A stretch of 64,000 bases of DNA from Ferruginibacter paludis (GCF_030409685.1 NZ_JAUFQJ010000002.1:496001-560000); one strand, 5' to 3'. Numbered from the stretch's first letter, positions 17,042 through 27,311 are shown. Numbers and translations: made by a program. The notes: generated from the sequence alone by a model not told the origin.

Positions 17042-17629
17042 ATGAAACAGGAATTTACGATCACCGTTTACACCGAAAACCAGATTGGTTTACTCAACCG
17101 TATCGCCATTATTTTTTCAAGAAGGAAAATTAATATTGATAGCATGAACACTTCTCCTTCAGAAATTGAAGGCATTCACCGCTTTACAATTGTGATAGAC
17201 GAAACAGAAGAAGTAGTAAGAAAAGTGTGCAGGCAAATTGAAAAGCAGGTAGAGGTTTTAAAAGCCTATTTCAACACCAACGATGAAGTGGTTTGGCAGG
17301 AAATGGCTTTATATAAGGTATCAACAGATGAAATTGCTGAGAAGGTAAAAGTAGAAAGGTTGTTAAGGGAATGTGGCGCCAGGGCGATTGCCATCCGTAA
17401 AGATTTTACCGTTTTTGAAACAACTGGTCACCGGGAAGAAACGAATAAACTAATTAAAGCGCTTGAGCCTTATGGATTGATAGAATTCGTCCGCAGTGCA
17501 AGAATTGCGATTATAAAAGAAAGTCATGGTTTTCATGAAAAGCTGAAAGAATTTGAGCAAAGAGAACCAGGTGAAGAAGTGATAGAAAATGAATTCCTGA
17601 ATCAGCAGGACGAAGTATTCAGCATGTAA
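17042..17629 (+). CDS. ilvN: Acetolactate synthase small (regulatory) subunit
   Basis: The 195-residue protein begins with an ACT domain (EFTITVYTENQIGLLNRIAIIFSRR, INIDSMNTSPSEIEGIHRFTIVI), the usual site of valine feedback. The second half (about 85-165) matches the C-terminal domain of the IlvN/IlvH family (VERLLRECGARAIAIRKDFTVFETTGHREE). It activates IlvB and makes it valine-sensitive. The acidic tail of about 30 residues is longer than in E. coli IlvH. It follows the methyltransferase by 38 bases. An alternative symbol is ilvH; the choice is a matter of naming. Confidence 0.95.
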   Translation: MKQEFTITVYTENQIGLLNRIAIIFSRRKINIDSMNTSPSEIEGIHRFTIVIDETEEVVRKVCRQIEKQVEVLKAYFNTNDEVVWQEMALYKVSTDEIAEKVKVERLLRECGARAIAIRKDFTVFETTGHREETNKLIKALEPYGLIEFVRSARIAIIKESHGFHEKLKEFEQREPGEEVIENEFLNQQDEVFSM

Positions 17630-17699
17630 GACCAGCCTCCGCTGCGGCAAAGTTGATAAGTTGTGTGATTGAAAAATTGTTTTGTATTGAGGAAGCGTA

Positions 17700-17765
17700 C
17701 CAAAAAGATGAAAGGGTACACGGGAGTGACACAACGATGGTGCCATGAAACACAAATACCGGATG
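17700..17765 (+). repeat. Recurring intergenic element, copy B (ilvN-ilvC gap)
   Basis: GGGTACACGGGAGTGACACAACGATGGTG (17714-17742) followed by CCATGAAACACAAATACCGG matches copy A at 4225-4270. The GAGTGACACAAC core is identical and the flanks are similar. The 225-base gap is otherwise non-coding. Confidence 0.5.
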
Positions 17766-17808
17766 AATAATATTTGAAATAAAAACGATAGTAATAATAA
17801 TTATTAAC

Positions 17809-17838
17809 ACTCCATAAAACCCCTTTCGGGGATGGGGG
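17809..17838 (+). repeat. Nested-hairpin intergenic repeat, copy 2 (before ilvC)
   Basis: ACTCC, then CCCC-TTTC-GGGG, then AT and GGGGG form the same nested hairpin as at 3449 and 19496. It ends 16 bases before the ilvC start, so it would lie in the ilvC leader RNA. Confidence 0.6.
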
Positions 17839-17854
17839 CAAACAACAAACAACA

Positions 17855-19339
17855 ATGGCTAATTACTTTAACACATTATCGCTAAGAGAAAAATTAAATC
17901 AGTTAGGGGTATGTGAGTTTATGGACAAAAGCGAATTTACAGACGGCGTAAATGAATTGAAAGGTAAAAAAATAGTGATAGTAGGATGCGGCGCCCAGGG
18001 CTTGAACCAGGGATTGAATATGAGGGATAGTGGTCTTGATATTTCCTACACTTTAAGGCAGGAAGCCATTGAAGCAAAAAGACAATCATGGAAAAGTGCT
18101 ACTGAAAACGGGTTTACAGTTGGGAGTTATGAAGAGCTGATTCCAACTGCGGATTTAGTGATTAACCTTACACCGGATAAACAACATACAGCGGTCGTAA
18201 GCGCCATCATGCCATTGATGAAACAGGGAGCCACTTTATCGTACTCTCACGGTTTTAATATTGTTGAAGAAGGCATGCAGATCAGGAAAGATATTACTGT
18301 TATCATGGTAGCTCCAAAGTGCCCGGGTACGGAAGTGAGAGAAGAATATAAAAGAGGTTTTGGTGTGCCTACTTTGATTGCAGTGCATCCTGAAAATGAT
18401 CCCGAAGGTAAAGGGTGGGATTATGCAAAGGCGTACGCGGTTGCAACAGGCGGTCACAAGGCTGGTGTTTTAAAATCATCTTTTGTGGCAGAAGTAAAAT
18501 CAGATTTGATGGGCGAACAAACCATTCTTTGTGGTTTGCTGCAAACCGGTTCAATACTGAGTTTTGATAAAATGATTGAGAAGGGAATTGATAAAGCTTA
18601 TGCTGCTAAATTAATTCAATATGGCTGGGAAGTTGTTACCGAAGCGTTGAAACAAGGAGGTATCACTGCAATGATGGACAGGTTATCCAACCCTGCAAAA
18701 ATAAAAGCGTTTGAAATTTCTGAACAACTGAAAGACATCATGCGCCCGCTGTTTCAAAAACACCAGGATGATATTATGAGCGGCGAGTTTTCTAAAACAA
18801 TGATGGAAGATTGGGCCAATGGCGATAAAAATTTGTTGACCTGGAGAGCTGCTACCGGCGAAACTGCTTTTGAAAAAACAGCACCTACCGTTTACAAAAT
18901 TGCGGAACAGGAATATTTTGATAACGGGCTATTAATGGTGGCTTTTGTAAGAGCAGGTGTTGAACTGGCTTTTGAAACGATGGTTGAATCAGGCATAAAA
19001 GAAGAATCTGCTTATTATGAATCGTTGCATGAAACACCATTGATTGCAAACACCATTGCCCGTAAAAAATTATTTGAAATGAACAGGGTTATTTCTGATA
19101 CGGCAGAGTATGGCTGTTATTTATTCGATCATGCCTGCAAACCATTGCTGGCTGATTTTATGAAGACGGTAGATACCAACCTGATTGGAAAAAACTTTAA
19201 CGATGGCATTGATGCAGGTGTTGACAATAAAGTGATCATTGCGGTTAATGAAATCATCCGCTATCATCCAATTGAATCCATTGGCGCAGAATTAAGGCAG
19301 GCGATGACTGAGATGAAAACGATTAATACGGTGGCTTAA
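17855..19339 (+). CDS. ilvC: Ketol-acid reductoisomerase, long class II form
   Basis: The 494-residue length matches the long (class II) KARI of E. coli, not the 330-residue class I. The NADPH fold is in [23 protein letters not shown]. The duplicated knotted domain carries metal-binding acidic residues in [16 protein letters not shown] and the second half [19 protein letters not shown]. It isomerises and reduces acetohydroxy acids to the dihydroxy acids used by IlvD. It is separated from ilvN by 225 bases that hold one copy of each of the two intergenic repeat families. Confidence 0.97.
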   Translation: MANYFNTLSLREKLNQLGVCEFMDKSEFTDGVNELKGKKIVIVGCGAQGLNQGLNMRDSGLDISYTLRQEAIEAKRQSWKSATENGFTVGSYEELIPTADLVINLTPDKQHTAVVSAIMPLMKQGATLSYSHGFNIVEEGMQIRKDITVIMVAPKCPGTEVREEYKRGFGVPTLIAVHPENDPEGKGWDYAKAYAVATGGHKAGVLKSSFVAEVKSDLMGEQTILCGLLQTGSILSFDKMIEKGIDKAYAAKLIQYGWEVVTEALKQGGITAMMDRLSNPAKIKAFEISEQLKDIMRPLFQKHQDDIMSGEFSKTMMEDWANGDKNLLTWRAATGETAFEKTAPTVYKIAEQEYFDNGLLMVAFVRAGVELAFETMVESGIKEESAYYESLHETPLIANTIARKKLFEMNRVISDTAEYGCYLFDHACKPLLADFMKTVDTNLIGKNFNDGIDAGVDNKVIIAVNEIIRYHPIESIGAELRQAMTEMKTINTVA

Positions 19340-19495
19340 CTCCAATTCAAAGCTTACACTTTTTGGGGAAGATTTAAAAAGAAAACAATAAAGAAAACAG
19401 AGGAACAAGATAAGTGAACACAATTTTTGAAAATAGAGAAACTGAAGCTTTTGTTGGGCTCGACAAAAATTTGAGGAGGGAAGATAAGGCAGACT

Positions 19496-19527
19496 CTCCA
19501 AATACCCCCCCTTTAGGGGATGGGGGG
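19496..19527 (+). repeat. Nested-hairpin repeat, copy 3, inside the apparent 5' end of ilvA
   Basis: CTCC-AAATA-CCCCCCC-TTTA-GGGG-A-TGGGGGG is the same repeat as at 3449 and 17809. Read in the ilvA frame it encodes SPNTPPLGDGG, which does not belong to the threonine dehydratase fold. It ends three bases before an internal ATG at 19531. Confidence 0.65.
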
Positions 19528-19530
19528 AAG

Positions 19531-20760
19531 ATGCCCGATATCCCTGCTGCTGCAGAACGCCTTAAAAATATTGTAAGCAAAACACCACTGACTTATAATG
19601 CCAATCTTTCAAAAAAATATGATTGTACTATTTTTTTAAAGAGAGAAGATTTACAGGTGGTGCGCTCTTATAAATTGAGGGGCGCTTACAATATGATGAG
19701 CAGTTTGCCGGAAGCACAATTGCAACAGGGCGTAGTTTGTGCCAGTGCCGGCAATCACGCACAAGGCTTTGCTTATAGTTGTAAAAAATTGCAGGTAAAA
19801 GGCGTGGTGTTTATGCCTGTGGTTACGCCCAATCAAAAAATAAGTCAAACAAAAATGTTTGGCGAAGAATGGATTGAAGTGAAACTGGTGGGCGACACAT
19901 TTGATGACTGTGCCGTGGCCGCAAAAAAATATACACTTCAAAACGGGATGACTTTTATTCCGCCATTTGATGATTATAAAATTATTGAAGGTCAGGGAAC
20001 GGTAGGATTGGAAATACTTGAAGAACAGCCACAAATAGATTATTTATTTATGCCGGTTGGTGGTGGCGGATTAGGTGCAGGTGTTGGAAGCTATTTTAAA
20101 ACCGCGTCGCCGGAAACAATTTTAATTGGCGTTGAACCGGAGGGCGCACCCGCCATGTTTGAATCTTTTAAGGCCGGTAAGCCTGTAACCCTTGACAGCA
20201 TTGATCGTTTTGTAGACGGGGCTGCGGTAAAAACCGTCGGAGATCTTACCTTTGCTATTTGTAAAGAGGTGTTGCGGGAGATACATTTGGTGCCGGAAGG
20301 AAAGGTTTGTACCACCATTCTGAAATTGTATGGCGAGGATGCAATTGTTGCTGAGCCCGCTGGCACATTGTCTATCGCTGCTTTGGATGCTTATGCAGAT
20401 GAGATAAAAGGGAAGAATGTAGTTTGTATATTAAGTGGTGGAAACAATGATATTGACCGCATGCAGGAAATAAAAGAACGTTCCCTGCAATATGAAGGAT
20501 TGAAGCATTATTTTTTAATCAGGTTTGCACAAAGGCCGGGTGCGCTGAAAGAATTTGTAAATTTTGTGCTGGGTGAAAATGATGATATCACCCGTTTTGA
20601 ATACATGCAAAAACACAATAAGGAAACCGGACCGGCACTGGTAGGTATTGAGTTAAAAGACAAAGCTGATTACCATGTGCTGTTACAAAATTTAAATAAA
20701 TACCAGGTCAACTTTACGGAATTGAAGAAGGATGATAACCTGTACGGATACCTGGTATAA
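19531..20760 (+). CDS. ilvA: Threonine dehydratase (biosynthetic)
   Basis: The PLP-dependent core starts at AAAERLKNIVSKTPL; VVRSYKLRGAYN holds the PLP lysine, and SAGNHAQGFAYSC and PVGGGGLGAGVG bind the phosphate. A single C-terminal ACT-like domain (HYFLIRFAQRPGALKEFVNFVLG) marks the short form. It deaminates threonine to 2-oxobutyrate for isoleucine. The frame is open back to an ATG at 19414 (448 residues), but the first 39 residues read through the nested-hairpin repeat and look non-native. I therefore prefer ATG 19531 (409 residues, MPDIPAAAERL), which fits the family's usual N-terminus; 19414 remains possible. Confidence 0.9.
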   Translation: MPDIPAAAERLKNIVSKTPLTYNANLSKKYDCTIFLKREDLQVVRSYKLRGAYNMMSSLPEAQLQQGVVCASAGNHAQGFAYSCKKLQVKGVVFMPVVTPNQKISQTKMFGEEWIEVKLVGDTFDDCAVAAKKYTLQNGMTFIPPFDDYKIIEGQGTVGLEILEEQPQIDYLFMPVGGGGLGAGVGSYFKTASPETILIGVEPEGAPAMFESFKAGKPVTLDSIDRFVDGAAVKTVGDLTFAICKEVLREIHLVPEGKVCTTILKLYGEDAIVAEPAGTLSIAALDAYADEIKGKNVVCILSGGNNDIDRMQEIKERSLQYEGLKHYFLIRFAQRPGALKEFVNFVLGENDDITRFEYMQKHNKETGPALVGIELKDKADYHVLLQNLNKYQVNFTELKKDDNLYGYLV

Positions 20761-20839
20761 AAAACATACGATTGCTGCTGCCAAATGAATTCATTACAAA
20801 AAATGAATTGCTATTTTTTACTAAAAAAATTTCGATTAG

Positions 20840-23800
20840 ATGAACAAAACTGCAACTACTAAAACGCCTCAAACAAACAACGAATCGTTGAATATCTCCA
20901 CTGCAGCAAACAGGGGATTGTACGATCCTCAGTTTGAGCATGATGCCTGCGGTATCGGGTTTGTTGCCAATATCAAAGGCAACAAAAGTCACCAGCACAT
21001 TTCAGATGCATTAACCATTTTGGAAAATATGGAGCATCGGGGTGCCTGCGGTTGCGAAACCAATACCGGCGACGGGGCAGGTATTTTCATCCAGATACCG
21101 CATGAGTTTTTCTTTGATGAATGTGTAAAGCTGGGCGTTCATTTGCCATCCTTTGGCAAGTACGGTGTAGGCGTTATATTTTTTCCAAAAGAAATAAAAC
21201 TCAGGGAAGAATGCCGCGATATATTTAACAGGGCTGCAGAAAAACTGGGGTTGGAAATATTGACTTACAGAAGTGTTCCGGTAAATACATCGGGCATCGG
21301 TCCGACAGCGTTATCGGTTGAGCCGGTAATGGAACAGGTTTTTATCGCTTGCCCCGATCATATTACCAATCCATTGGACTTCGAAAGGAAATTATTTGTA
21401 CTGCGTAATTATACAAGTCACACAATATTCAATACCGTAAGGCAGGATGCCATTGGTTTTTACATCGCATCGCTTTCATATAAAACCATCGTGTACAAAG
21501 GCCAGCTCACCAGCCGCCAGGTACGCAATTATTTCCCTGATCTTAATAACAAAAGGGTTGTATCTGCCTTTGGGCTGGTACACTCCCGTTTTGCAACCAA
21601 TACCTTTCCTTCCTGGAAACTGGCGCAGCCGTTCCGCTACATTGCACACAATGGCGAGATCAACACATTGCAGGGAAATTTGAACTGGTTAAAGGCAAGT
21701 GAAACAGGTTTTGTATCTCCTTATTTTAGTAAAGAAGAAATGGAAATGTTGCTGCCGGTGGTTACCAGTATGCAATCAGACTCTGCCTGTTTGGATAACA
21801 TGATAGAATTGCTGACACTGACGGGAAGGTCATTGCCACATGTGATGATGATGCTGATACCAGAAGCCTGGGATGGCGATGATAAAATGGATCCTGTGAG
21901 AAAAGCTTTTTATGAATATCATGCATCTATGATGGAGCCATGGGATGGACCTGCTTCTATTTCTTTTACAGACGGAAAAATCATCGGCGCTACTTTAGAC
22001 AGAAATGGCTTGCGACCATCAAGGTATTGTGTTACCAATGATGACCGTGTTATCATGGCATCTGAAACAGGTGCATTGCCTGTTGACCCTTCTATCATTA
22101 TCGAAAACGGTAGATTACAACCGGGCAAAATGTTCGTAGTAGATATGGAGCAGGGCCGTATCATCAGCGATGAAGAATTGAAGAAAGGTATCTGCTCACA
22201 AAAGCCTTATGGCGAGTGGTTGAATAAATATAAAATCAGGCTGGAAGAGCTGCCCGAACCAAGGGTAATGTTTACCCACTTAGGCAGCGACCAGGTGTTT
22301 AAATACCAGAAAGCTTTTGGATATACAACAGAAGACCTGGATACTATCATTGCTCCAATGGCGCTGGAAGGAAAAGAGCCGATCGGTTCCATGGGCACGG
22401 ATGTGCCGCTGGCGGTATTAAGCGATCAGCCTCAGCATTTGAGTTCTTACTTCAAGCAATTGTTTGCGCAGGTTACCAATCCGCCGATTGATCCTATTCG
22501 TGAAAGGTTAGTGATGTCTCTTGCGACCTTTGTTGGCAACAATGGCAATTTATTGAATGAAGATCCTTTGGCTTGTCACACGGTAGCATTGCAACACCCG
22601 GTGCTATCCAATTTTGAGCTGGAAAAAATCAGGAGTATTGATACCGGAGTGTTCCAGGCAAAGACTTTGCAGATGTATTATCGGGCAGATGGCAAACCGG
22701 ATTCGATGAAAAAGGCGCTGGCAAGAATTTGTCGTTATGCCGTAGATGCAGCCGAGGATGGTTTTGAGGTATTGATATTAACTGATCGTTCTATCGATTC
22801 AGATCATGCACCCATCCCTTCTTTACTTGCTACAGCTGCCGTTCACCACCATCTGATCCGTAAAGGTTTAAGAGGACAGGTTGGTATTGTTGTAGAAGCG
22901 GGCGATGTTTGGGAAGTGCATCATTTTGCCTGCCTGCTGGGGTTTGGAGCAACTGCTATTAACCCTTACCTGGCTTTATCCAGCATCCGGGACATGAAGA
23001 TCAGCGGCAAGCTGGTTACTGACCTGGATTCAGATTATCTTAAAAAGAATTATACCAAGGCGGTTAATGATGGCTTGTTGAAAGTGTTCTCCAAAATGGG
23101 CATTTCTACTTTGCAGTCTTACCAGGGTGCACAAATATTTGAGATCATTGGTCTAAACAGGTCTGTTGTAGATAAATATTTTACTGGTGCTATTTCCCGC
23201 ATTGAAGGGATGGGACTGGATGAAATAGCCAAAGAAAATTTAGCCAAGCATGCATTTGCATTTAGCAAAAAAGAAATACCGGTTGACCGTTTACCAGTAG
23301 GCGGATTGTACCAGTGGAAGCGTAAGGGAGAGTTTCATTTATTCAATCCCCAGACGATTCACTTGTTGCAATATTCAACAAGGATGAATGATTATGCCAC
23401 GTTTAAAAAGTATTCAAAACTGGTAAATGACCAGGGTGATAAAGCTTGTACGCTGCGGAGTTTGTTTCAATTTAATTTTCACCGTGCACCCATTTCAATA
23501 GATGAAGTAGAACCAGCAGAAGGAATATGGAAACGTTTTGCAACTGGCGCTATGAGTTTTGGATCTATTTCTCATGAAGCACATAGCACGCTGGCTATTG
23601 CCATGAACCGTTTAGGAGGAAAGAGTAATACGGGCGAAGGTGGTGAAGACGAAATGCGTTATAAACCAGCTGCCAACGGTGACCTGATGCGCAGCGCCAT
23701 CAAGCAGGTTGCTTCGGCAAGGTTCGGCGTTACAAGTTATTATTTAACAGAGGCGGATGAATTGCAGATAAAAATGGCACAGGGGGCTAAGCCTGGCGAA

Positions 23801-25423
23801 GGTGGCCAGTTGCCTGGTCATAAAGTAGATGACTGGATAGGTAGAGTGCGTCATGCCACACCTGGTGTTGGATTGATTTCTCCTCCACCGCATCACGATA
23901 TTTATTCTATTGAAGATTTGGCCCAGCTGATATTCGATTTAAAAAATGCCAACAGGGCTGCACGCATTAATGTAAAACTGGTGTCAAAAGCGGGTGTAGG
24001 TACTATTGCAGCGGGTGTTGCCAAAGCTAAAGCAGATGTGGTCTTGATAGCCGGCAACGACGGCGGAACAGGCGCTTCGCCTATCAGTTCTATCAAACAT
24101 GCAGGCTTGCCATGGGAGCTGGGACTTGCAGAAGCGCACCAGACTTTGGTAAAAAATAAATTACGCAGTAGGGTTGTTTTACAAACCGACGGGCAATTAA
24201 AAACCGGTCGTGATATAGCAATCGCAACTTTATTGGGAGCAGAAGAGTGGGGTGTTGCAACGGCGGCGCTGGTTACCGAAGGCTGTATCATGATGCGCAA
24301 GTGTCATCTGAATACTTGTCCCGTAGGTGTGGCTACACAAGATCCAAAATTGCGTGAGCGTTTTACCGGTGATGCTGAATATGTAGTGAACCTGTTTAAA
24401 TTTTTAACAGAAGAATTAAGAGAGATCATGGCGCAGCTTGGCTTCAGAACCATCAACGAAATGGTGGGCCAGGTTGATTGTTTGGAAACAAGGCCAGACA
24501 TTACACACTGGAAATACAGCAAACTGGACTTGTCACCAATTTTATACAAAGAACCCGCCTCCATTTACACGGGCTTGTATAATAAAGAAAGCCAGGATCA
24601 TGAAATGGATAATGTGCTTGACTGGAAATTACTGGCAGCTGCCCAACCTGCATTGGACAAGCTTGAAAAAGTAACCGCCAGTTTTGATATCAAAAATATC
24701 GACAGGACAACGGGAACAATTTTAAGCAATGAAATTTCAAAAAAATACAAAGGTGCCGGTTTACCCGACGACACCATTCACTTTAAATTTAAAGGCACAG
24801 CAGGACAAAGTTTTGCAGCTTTTAATACAAAAGGTGTAACAATGGAACTGGAAGGCGATGCCAATGATTATTTTGGTAAAGGTTTGAGCGGAGCCAAGTT
24901 GATTATTTATCCTTCGGCTAAAGCGAGGTTTGTTCCGGAAGACAATATTATAATTGGCAACGTGGCATTTTATGGAGCTACGTCGGGTGAAGCATATATC
25001 CGTGGAAAAGCAGGTGAGCGTTTCGCGGTGCGTAACTCAGGTGCCACAGCCGTTGTGGAAGGCGTGGGTGATCACGGATGTGAATACATGACAGGTGGAA
25101 GAGTAGTAGTGCTGGGAAATACCGGAAGAAATTTTGCTGCTGGTATGAGTGGTGGTATTGCTTATGTGTATGACGTAAAAGGAAACTTTGATGTTAACTG
25201 TAATAAGGAAATGGTGGATCTTGACCCGGTTGGAGAAGCAGATAAAGCGGAATTAAACCAATTAATCAGCAATCATTACCAATTTACAAAAAGTACTGTT
25301 GCCAAATTTGTGCTGGATGATTTTGAAAACCAGCTGAAGAATTTCATCAAGGTATTTCCGAAAGACTATAAAAAAGCACTGGCTAAAATTTCCGCTGCAG
25401 CTGTTGAAGAGAAACTCAAATAG
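20840..25423 (+). CDS. gltB: Glutamate synthase large (alpha) subunit
   Basis: The 1527-residue protein has the full glutamate synthase layout. An N-terminal class II amidotransferase uses Cys37 as nucleophile once the 36 preceding residues are removed (FEHDACGIGFVANI, MEHRGACGCETNTGDGAG). A central domain is followed by the FMN-binding synthase domain (GGKSNTGEGGEDEMRY, GGTGASPISSIKHAGLPWE). The 3Fe-4S cysteines are in CIMMRKCHLNTCPVGVATQDP, and a C-terminal Gxgxg helix domain follows. It makes two glutamates from glutamine and 2-oxoglutarate. It starts 79 bases after ilvA and is followed by gltD. Confidence 0.98.
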   Translation: MNKTATTKTPQTNNESLNISTAANRGLYDPQFEHDACGIGFVANIKGNKSHQHISDALTILENMEHRGACGCETNTGDGAGIFIQIPHEFFFDECVKLGVHLPSFGKYGVGVIFFPKEIKLREECRDIFNRAAEKLGLEILTYRSVPVNTSGIGPTALSVEPVMEQVFIACPDHITNPLDFERKLFVLRNYTSHTIFNTVRQDAIGFYIASLSYKTIVYKGQLTSRQVRNYFPDLNNKRVVSAFGLVHSRFATNTFPSWKLAQPFRYIAHNGEINTLQGNLNWLKASETGFVSPYFSKEEMEMLLPVVTSMQSDSACLDNMIELLTLTGRSLPHVMMMLIPEAWDGDDKMDPVRKAFYEYHASMMEPWDGPASISFTDGKIIGATLDRNGLRPSRYCVTNDDRVIMASETGALPVDPSIIIENGRLQPGKMFVVDMEQGRIISDEELKKGICSQKPYGEWLNKYKIRLEELPEPRVMFTHLGSDQVFKYQKAFGYTTEDLDTIIAPMALEGKEPIGSMGTDVPLAVLSDQPQHLSSYFKQLFAQVTNPPIDPIRERLVMSLATFVGNNGNLLNEDPLACHTVALQHPVLSNFELEKIRSIDTGVFQAKTLQMYYRADGKPDSMKKALARICRYAVDAAEDGFEVLILTDRSIDSDHAPIPSLLATAAVHHHLIRKGLRGQVGIVVEAGDVWEVHHFACLLGFGATAINPYLALSSIRDMKISGKLVTDLDSDYLKKNYTKAVNDGLLKVFSKMGISTLQSYQGAQIFEIIGLNRSVVDKYFTGAISRIEGMGLDEIAKENLAKHAFAFSKKEIPVDRLPVGGLYQWKRKGEFHLFNPQTIHLLQYSTRMNDYATFKKYSKLVNDQGDKACTLRSLFQFNFHRAPISIDEVEPAEGIWKRFATGAMSFGSISHEAHSTLAIAMNRLGGKSNTGEGGEDEMRYKPAANGDLMRSAIKQVASARFGVTSYYLTEADELQIKMAQGAKPGEGGQLPGHKVDDWIGRVRHATPGVGLISPPPHHDIYSIEDLAQLIFDLKNANRAARINVKLVSKAGVGTIAAGVAKAKADVVLIAGNDGGTGASPISSIKHAGLPWELGLAEAHQTLVKNKLRSRVVLQTDGQLKTGRDIAIATLLGAEEWGVATAALVTEGCIMMRKCHLNTCPVGVATQDPKLRERFTGDAEYVVNLFKFLTEELREIMAQLGFRTINEMVGQVDCLETRPDITHWKYSKLDLSPILYKEPASIYTGLYNKESQDHEMDNVLDWKLLAAAQPALDKLEKVTASFDIKNIDRTTGTILSNEISKKYKGAGLPDDTIHFKFKGTAGQSFAAFNTKGVTMELEGDANDYFGKGLSGAKLIIYPSAKARFVPEDNIIIGNVAFYGATSGEAYIRGKAGERFAVRNSGATAVVEGVGDHGCEYMTGGRVVVLGNTGRNFAAGMSGGIAYVYDVKGNFDVNCNKEMVDLDPVGEADKAELNQLISNHYQFTKSTVAKFVLDDFENQLKNFIKVFPKDYKKALAKISAAAVEEKLK

Positions 25424-25450
25424 GAGGCAACCTTCTCCGCTTTTGTAAAA

Positions 25451-25530
25451 GCCGATAAGGATAAAATGCACAAGAGCAGATAGCTATCGGCTGCGACGCC
25501 ACCGCCGATGCAAAGAGCAAAAATGCCGGA
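25451..25530 (+). repeat. Recurring intergenic element, copy C (gltB-gltD gap), with alternative hairpins
   Basis: GATGCAAAGAGCAAAAATGCCGG (tail) resembles the tail of copy A. The middle differs and contains TATCGGC (25485-25491), which can pair either with GCCGATA at 25451-25457 or, as ATCGGC, with GCCGAT at 25504-25509. The two hairpins exclude each other. Confidence 0.4.
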
Positions 25531-25580
25531 ATAATAATTACGACACGAAAAAAATAATTAACTGAAAAACAAATAATACA

Positions 25581-27056
25581 ATGGGCAAACCAACCGGTTT
25601 TTTAGAGTTTACAAGAGAGCTTCCTGCCAAGCGCCCCGCTCAGGAACGTGTGCATGACTATAAAGAATTTATAGAAAGATTTCCTGAAGAAAAATTAAAT
25701 CAGCAGTCAGGCAGATGCATGAATTGTGGTGTACCTTTTTGTCACAATGGATGTCCGCTCGGTAATGTAATACCAGAGTTTAATGATGCGGTGTATCGCA
25801 AAAGCTGGAAAGAAGCATATGATATTCTTTCCTCCACCAATAATTTTCCGGAGTTTACCGGACGTATTTGTCCTGCACCCTGCGAAGCGGCTTGTGTGTT
25901 AGGTATTAATCAGCCCGCTATTACAATTGAAGAAATTGAAAAGCATATTATTGAAATAGCTTTTGATAAGGGGTTTGTAAAAGCACACAAACAGGTTTCC
26001 CGCACAGGTAAAAAAGTAGCCGTTATAGGCAGCGGCCCTGCAGGTTTGGCGGCGGCTGCCCAGTTAAATGTTGCAGGTCATACCGTAACCGTTTTTGAAC
26101 GCGACGATGCGCCGGGCGGTTTATTGCGATACGGTATACCCGATTTTAAACTGGAGAAATGGGTAATTGACAGAAGGATAAAATTGATGGAAGAGGAAGG
26201 AATTATTTTTAAGTGTAATGCCAATGTGGGTGTAAATATCAGCATCAGTGATTTATTACGGGAATACCAGGCAATAGTGTTGGCTGGAGGGTCAACCATA
26301 CCAAGAGATTTGCCTATTCCCGGCAGACACTATAAAGGCGTGCACTTTGCCATGGAGTTTTTAAAGCAACAAAATAAAAGGGTGGCGGAAAGAACTTTCG
26401 ATGAGAAGGATATTTTTGCTACAGGTAAAAATGTGATTGTTATCGGCGGTGGAGATACCGGCAGCGACTGCGTTGGAACCAGTAACCGGCATGGAGCTGC
26501 CTCTGTGACTCAGTTTGAATTATTGCCCAAACCACCCGAGGCTCGCAGCTTGGTAATGCCCTGGCCTACTTATCCTATGTTGTTAAAAACCACATCTTCA
26601 CATGAAGAGGGTTGTGAACGACATTGGGCGGTTGCTACCAAAGAATTTATTGGTGATGAAAAAGGTAATTTAAAGTCGCTGGTATTGGTAGATTTAGAGT
26701 GGAAAGTCGTTGACCACAGGCCGGCGCAATTCGTGGAAGTTAAAGGAAGTGAAAGGGAAGTTCCCTGTGAACTGGCTTTGCTGGCAATGGGATTCGTGCA
26801 TCCGCAACATGAAGGTTTGATTAAAGAACTGGAACTTGAGTTGGATGAAAGAGGCAACGTAAGGGCTTCGGAGAAAAATTACCAGTCTAATATTAGTAAA
26901 ATCTTTACGGCAGGGGATATGCGCAGGGGGCAGTCGCTGGTAGTTTGGGCGATAAAGGAAGGACGTGATTGTGCTGAAAAAGTAGATGAATTCCTTGTTG
27001 GAAACTCGCTGCTTGAGACAGCCGACGGGAATATGATTGCCCGGTACCTGGTTTAA
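25581..27056 (+). CDS. gltD: Glutamate synthase small (beta) subunit
   Basis: The 491-residue protein has the N-terminal two-[4Fe-4S] domain (GRCMNCGVPFCHNGCPLGNVIPE, RICPAPCEAACVLGINQPA), an FAD site (KVAVIGSGPAGLAAAAQLNVAGH) and an NADPH site (NVIVIGGGDTGSDCVGTSNRHGA). The AGDMRRGQSLVVWAIKEGR motif closes the FAD domain. It feeds NADPH electrons to GltB. It follows gltB by 157 bases and is closed by a terminator. Confidence 0.97.
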   Translation: MGKPTGFLEFTRELPAKRPAQERVHDYKEFIERFPEEKLNQQSGRCMNCGVPFCHNGCPLGNVIPEFNDAVYRKSWKEAYDILSSTNNFPEFTGRICPAPCEAACVLGINQPAITIEEIEKHIIEIAFDKGFVKAHKQVSRTGKKVAVIGSGPAGLAAAAQLNVAGHTVTVFERDDAPGGLLRYGIPDFKLEKWVIDRRIKLMEEEGIIFKCNANVGVNISISDLLREYQAIVLAGGSTIPRDLPIPGRHYKGVHFAMEFLKQQNKRVAERTFDEKDIFATGKNVIVIGGGDTGSDCVGTSNRHGAASVTQFELLPKPPEARSLVMPWPTYPMLLKTTSSHEEGCERHWAVATKEFIGDEKGNLKSLVLVDLEWKVVDHRPAQFVEVKGSEREVPCELALLAMGFVHPQHEGLIKELELELDERGNVRASEKNYQSNISKIFTAGDMRRGQSLVVWAIKEGRDCAEKVDEFLVGNSLLETADGNMIARYLV

Positions 27057-27077
27057 TAAATTTCAACTTTTTAATGA

Positions 27078-27107
27078 AAACTCTCTGTGCAAACAGGGAG
27101 TTTTTTA
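27078..27107 (+). terminator. Intrinsic terminator after gltD
   Basis: AAACTCTCTGT, loop GCAA, ACAGGGAGTTT (one G-T pair) is followed by a T-run. It separates gltBD from the ammonium transporter gene. Confidence 0.88.
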
Positions 27108-27251
27108 TTTGGAGCATATATGATTTTTAAATATCCAAGTATTTTATATCGAAAAGTCGGTTAATGTGATGTTAATTTAAATTAAATGTACAATATGAGT
27201 ATAATGTTAACAATTATTCAGGTGGATGAATATTTATCTGCAAAATTTTGG

Positions 27252-27259
27252 TATTTTTG
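27252..27259 (+). promoter_or_regulatory. Candidate -7 box of the first amt gene
   Basis: TATTTTTG matches TAnnTTTG and lies 52 bases before ATG 27312. No clear -33 element is visible. If used, transcription starts downstream of the more distal ATG at 27186, which favours the shorter protein. Confidence 0.45.
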
Positions 27260-27311
27260 TTTAAATGCTAAAACATTATATTATTTATTAATACTAAAAC
27301 CGCTAAACGTT

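Noticed and set aside
27186..27311. Extended N-terminus of the first ammonium transporter from ATG 27186
   Set aside because: The added 42 residues lack family similarity and lie upstream of the likely promoter box, and the shorter form starts with a proper signal peptide.
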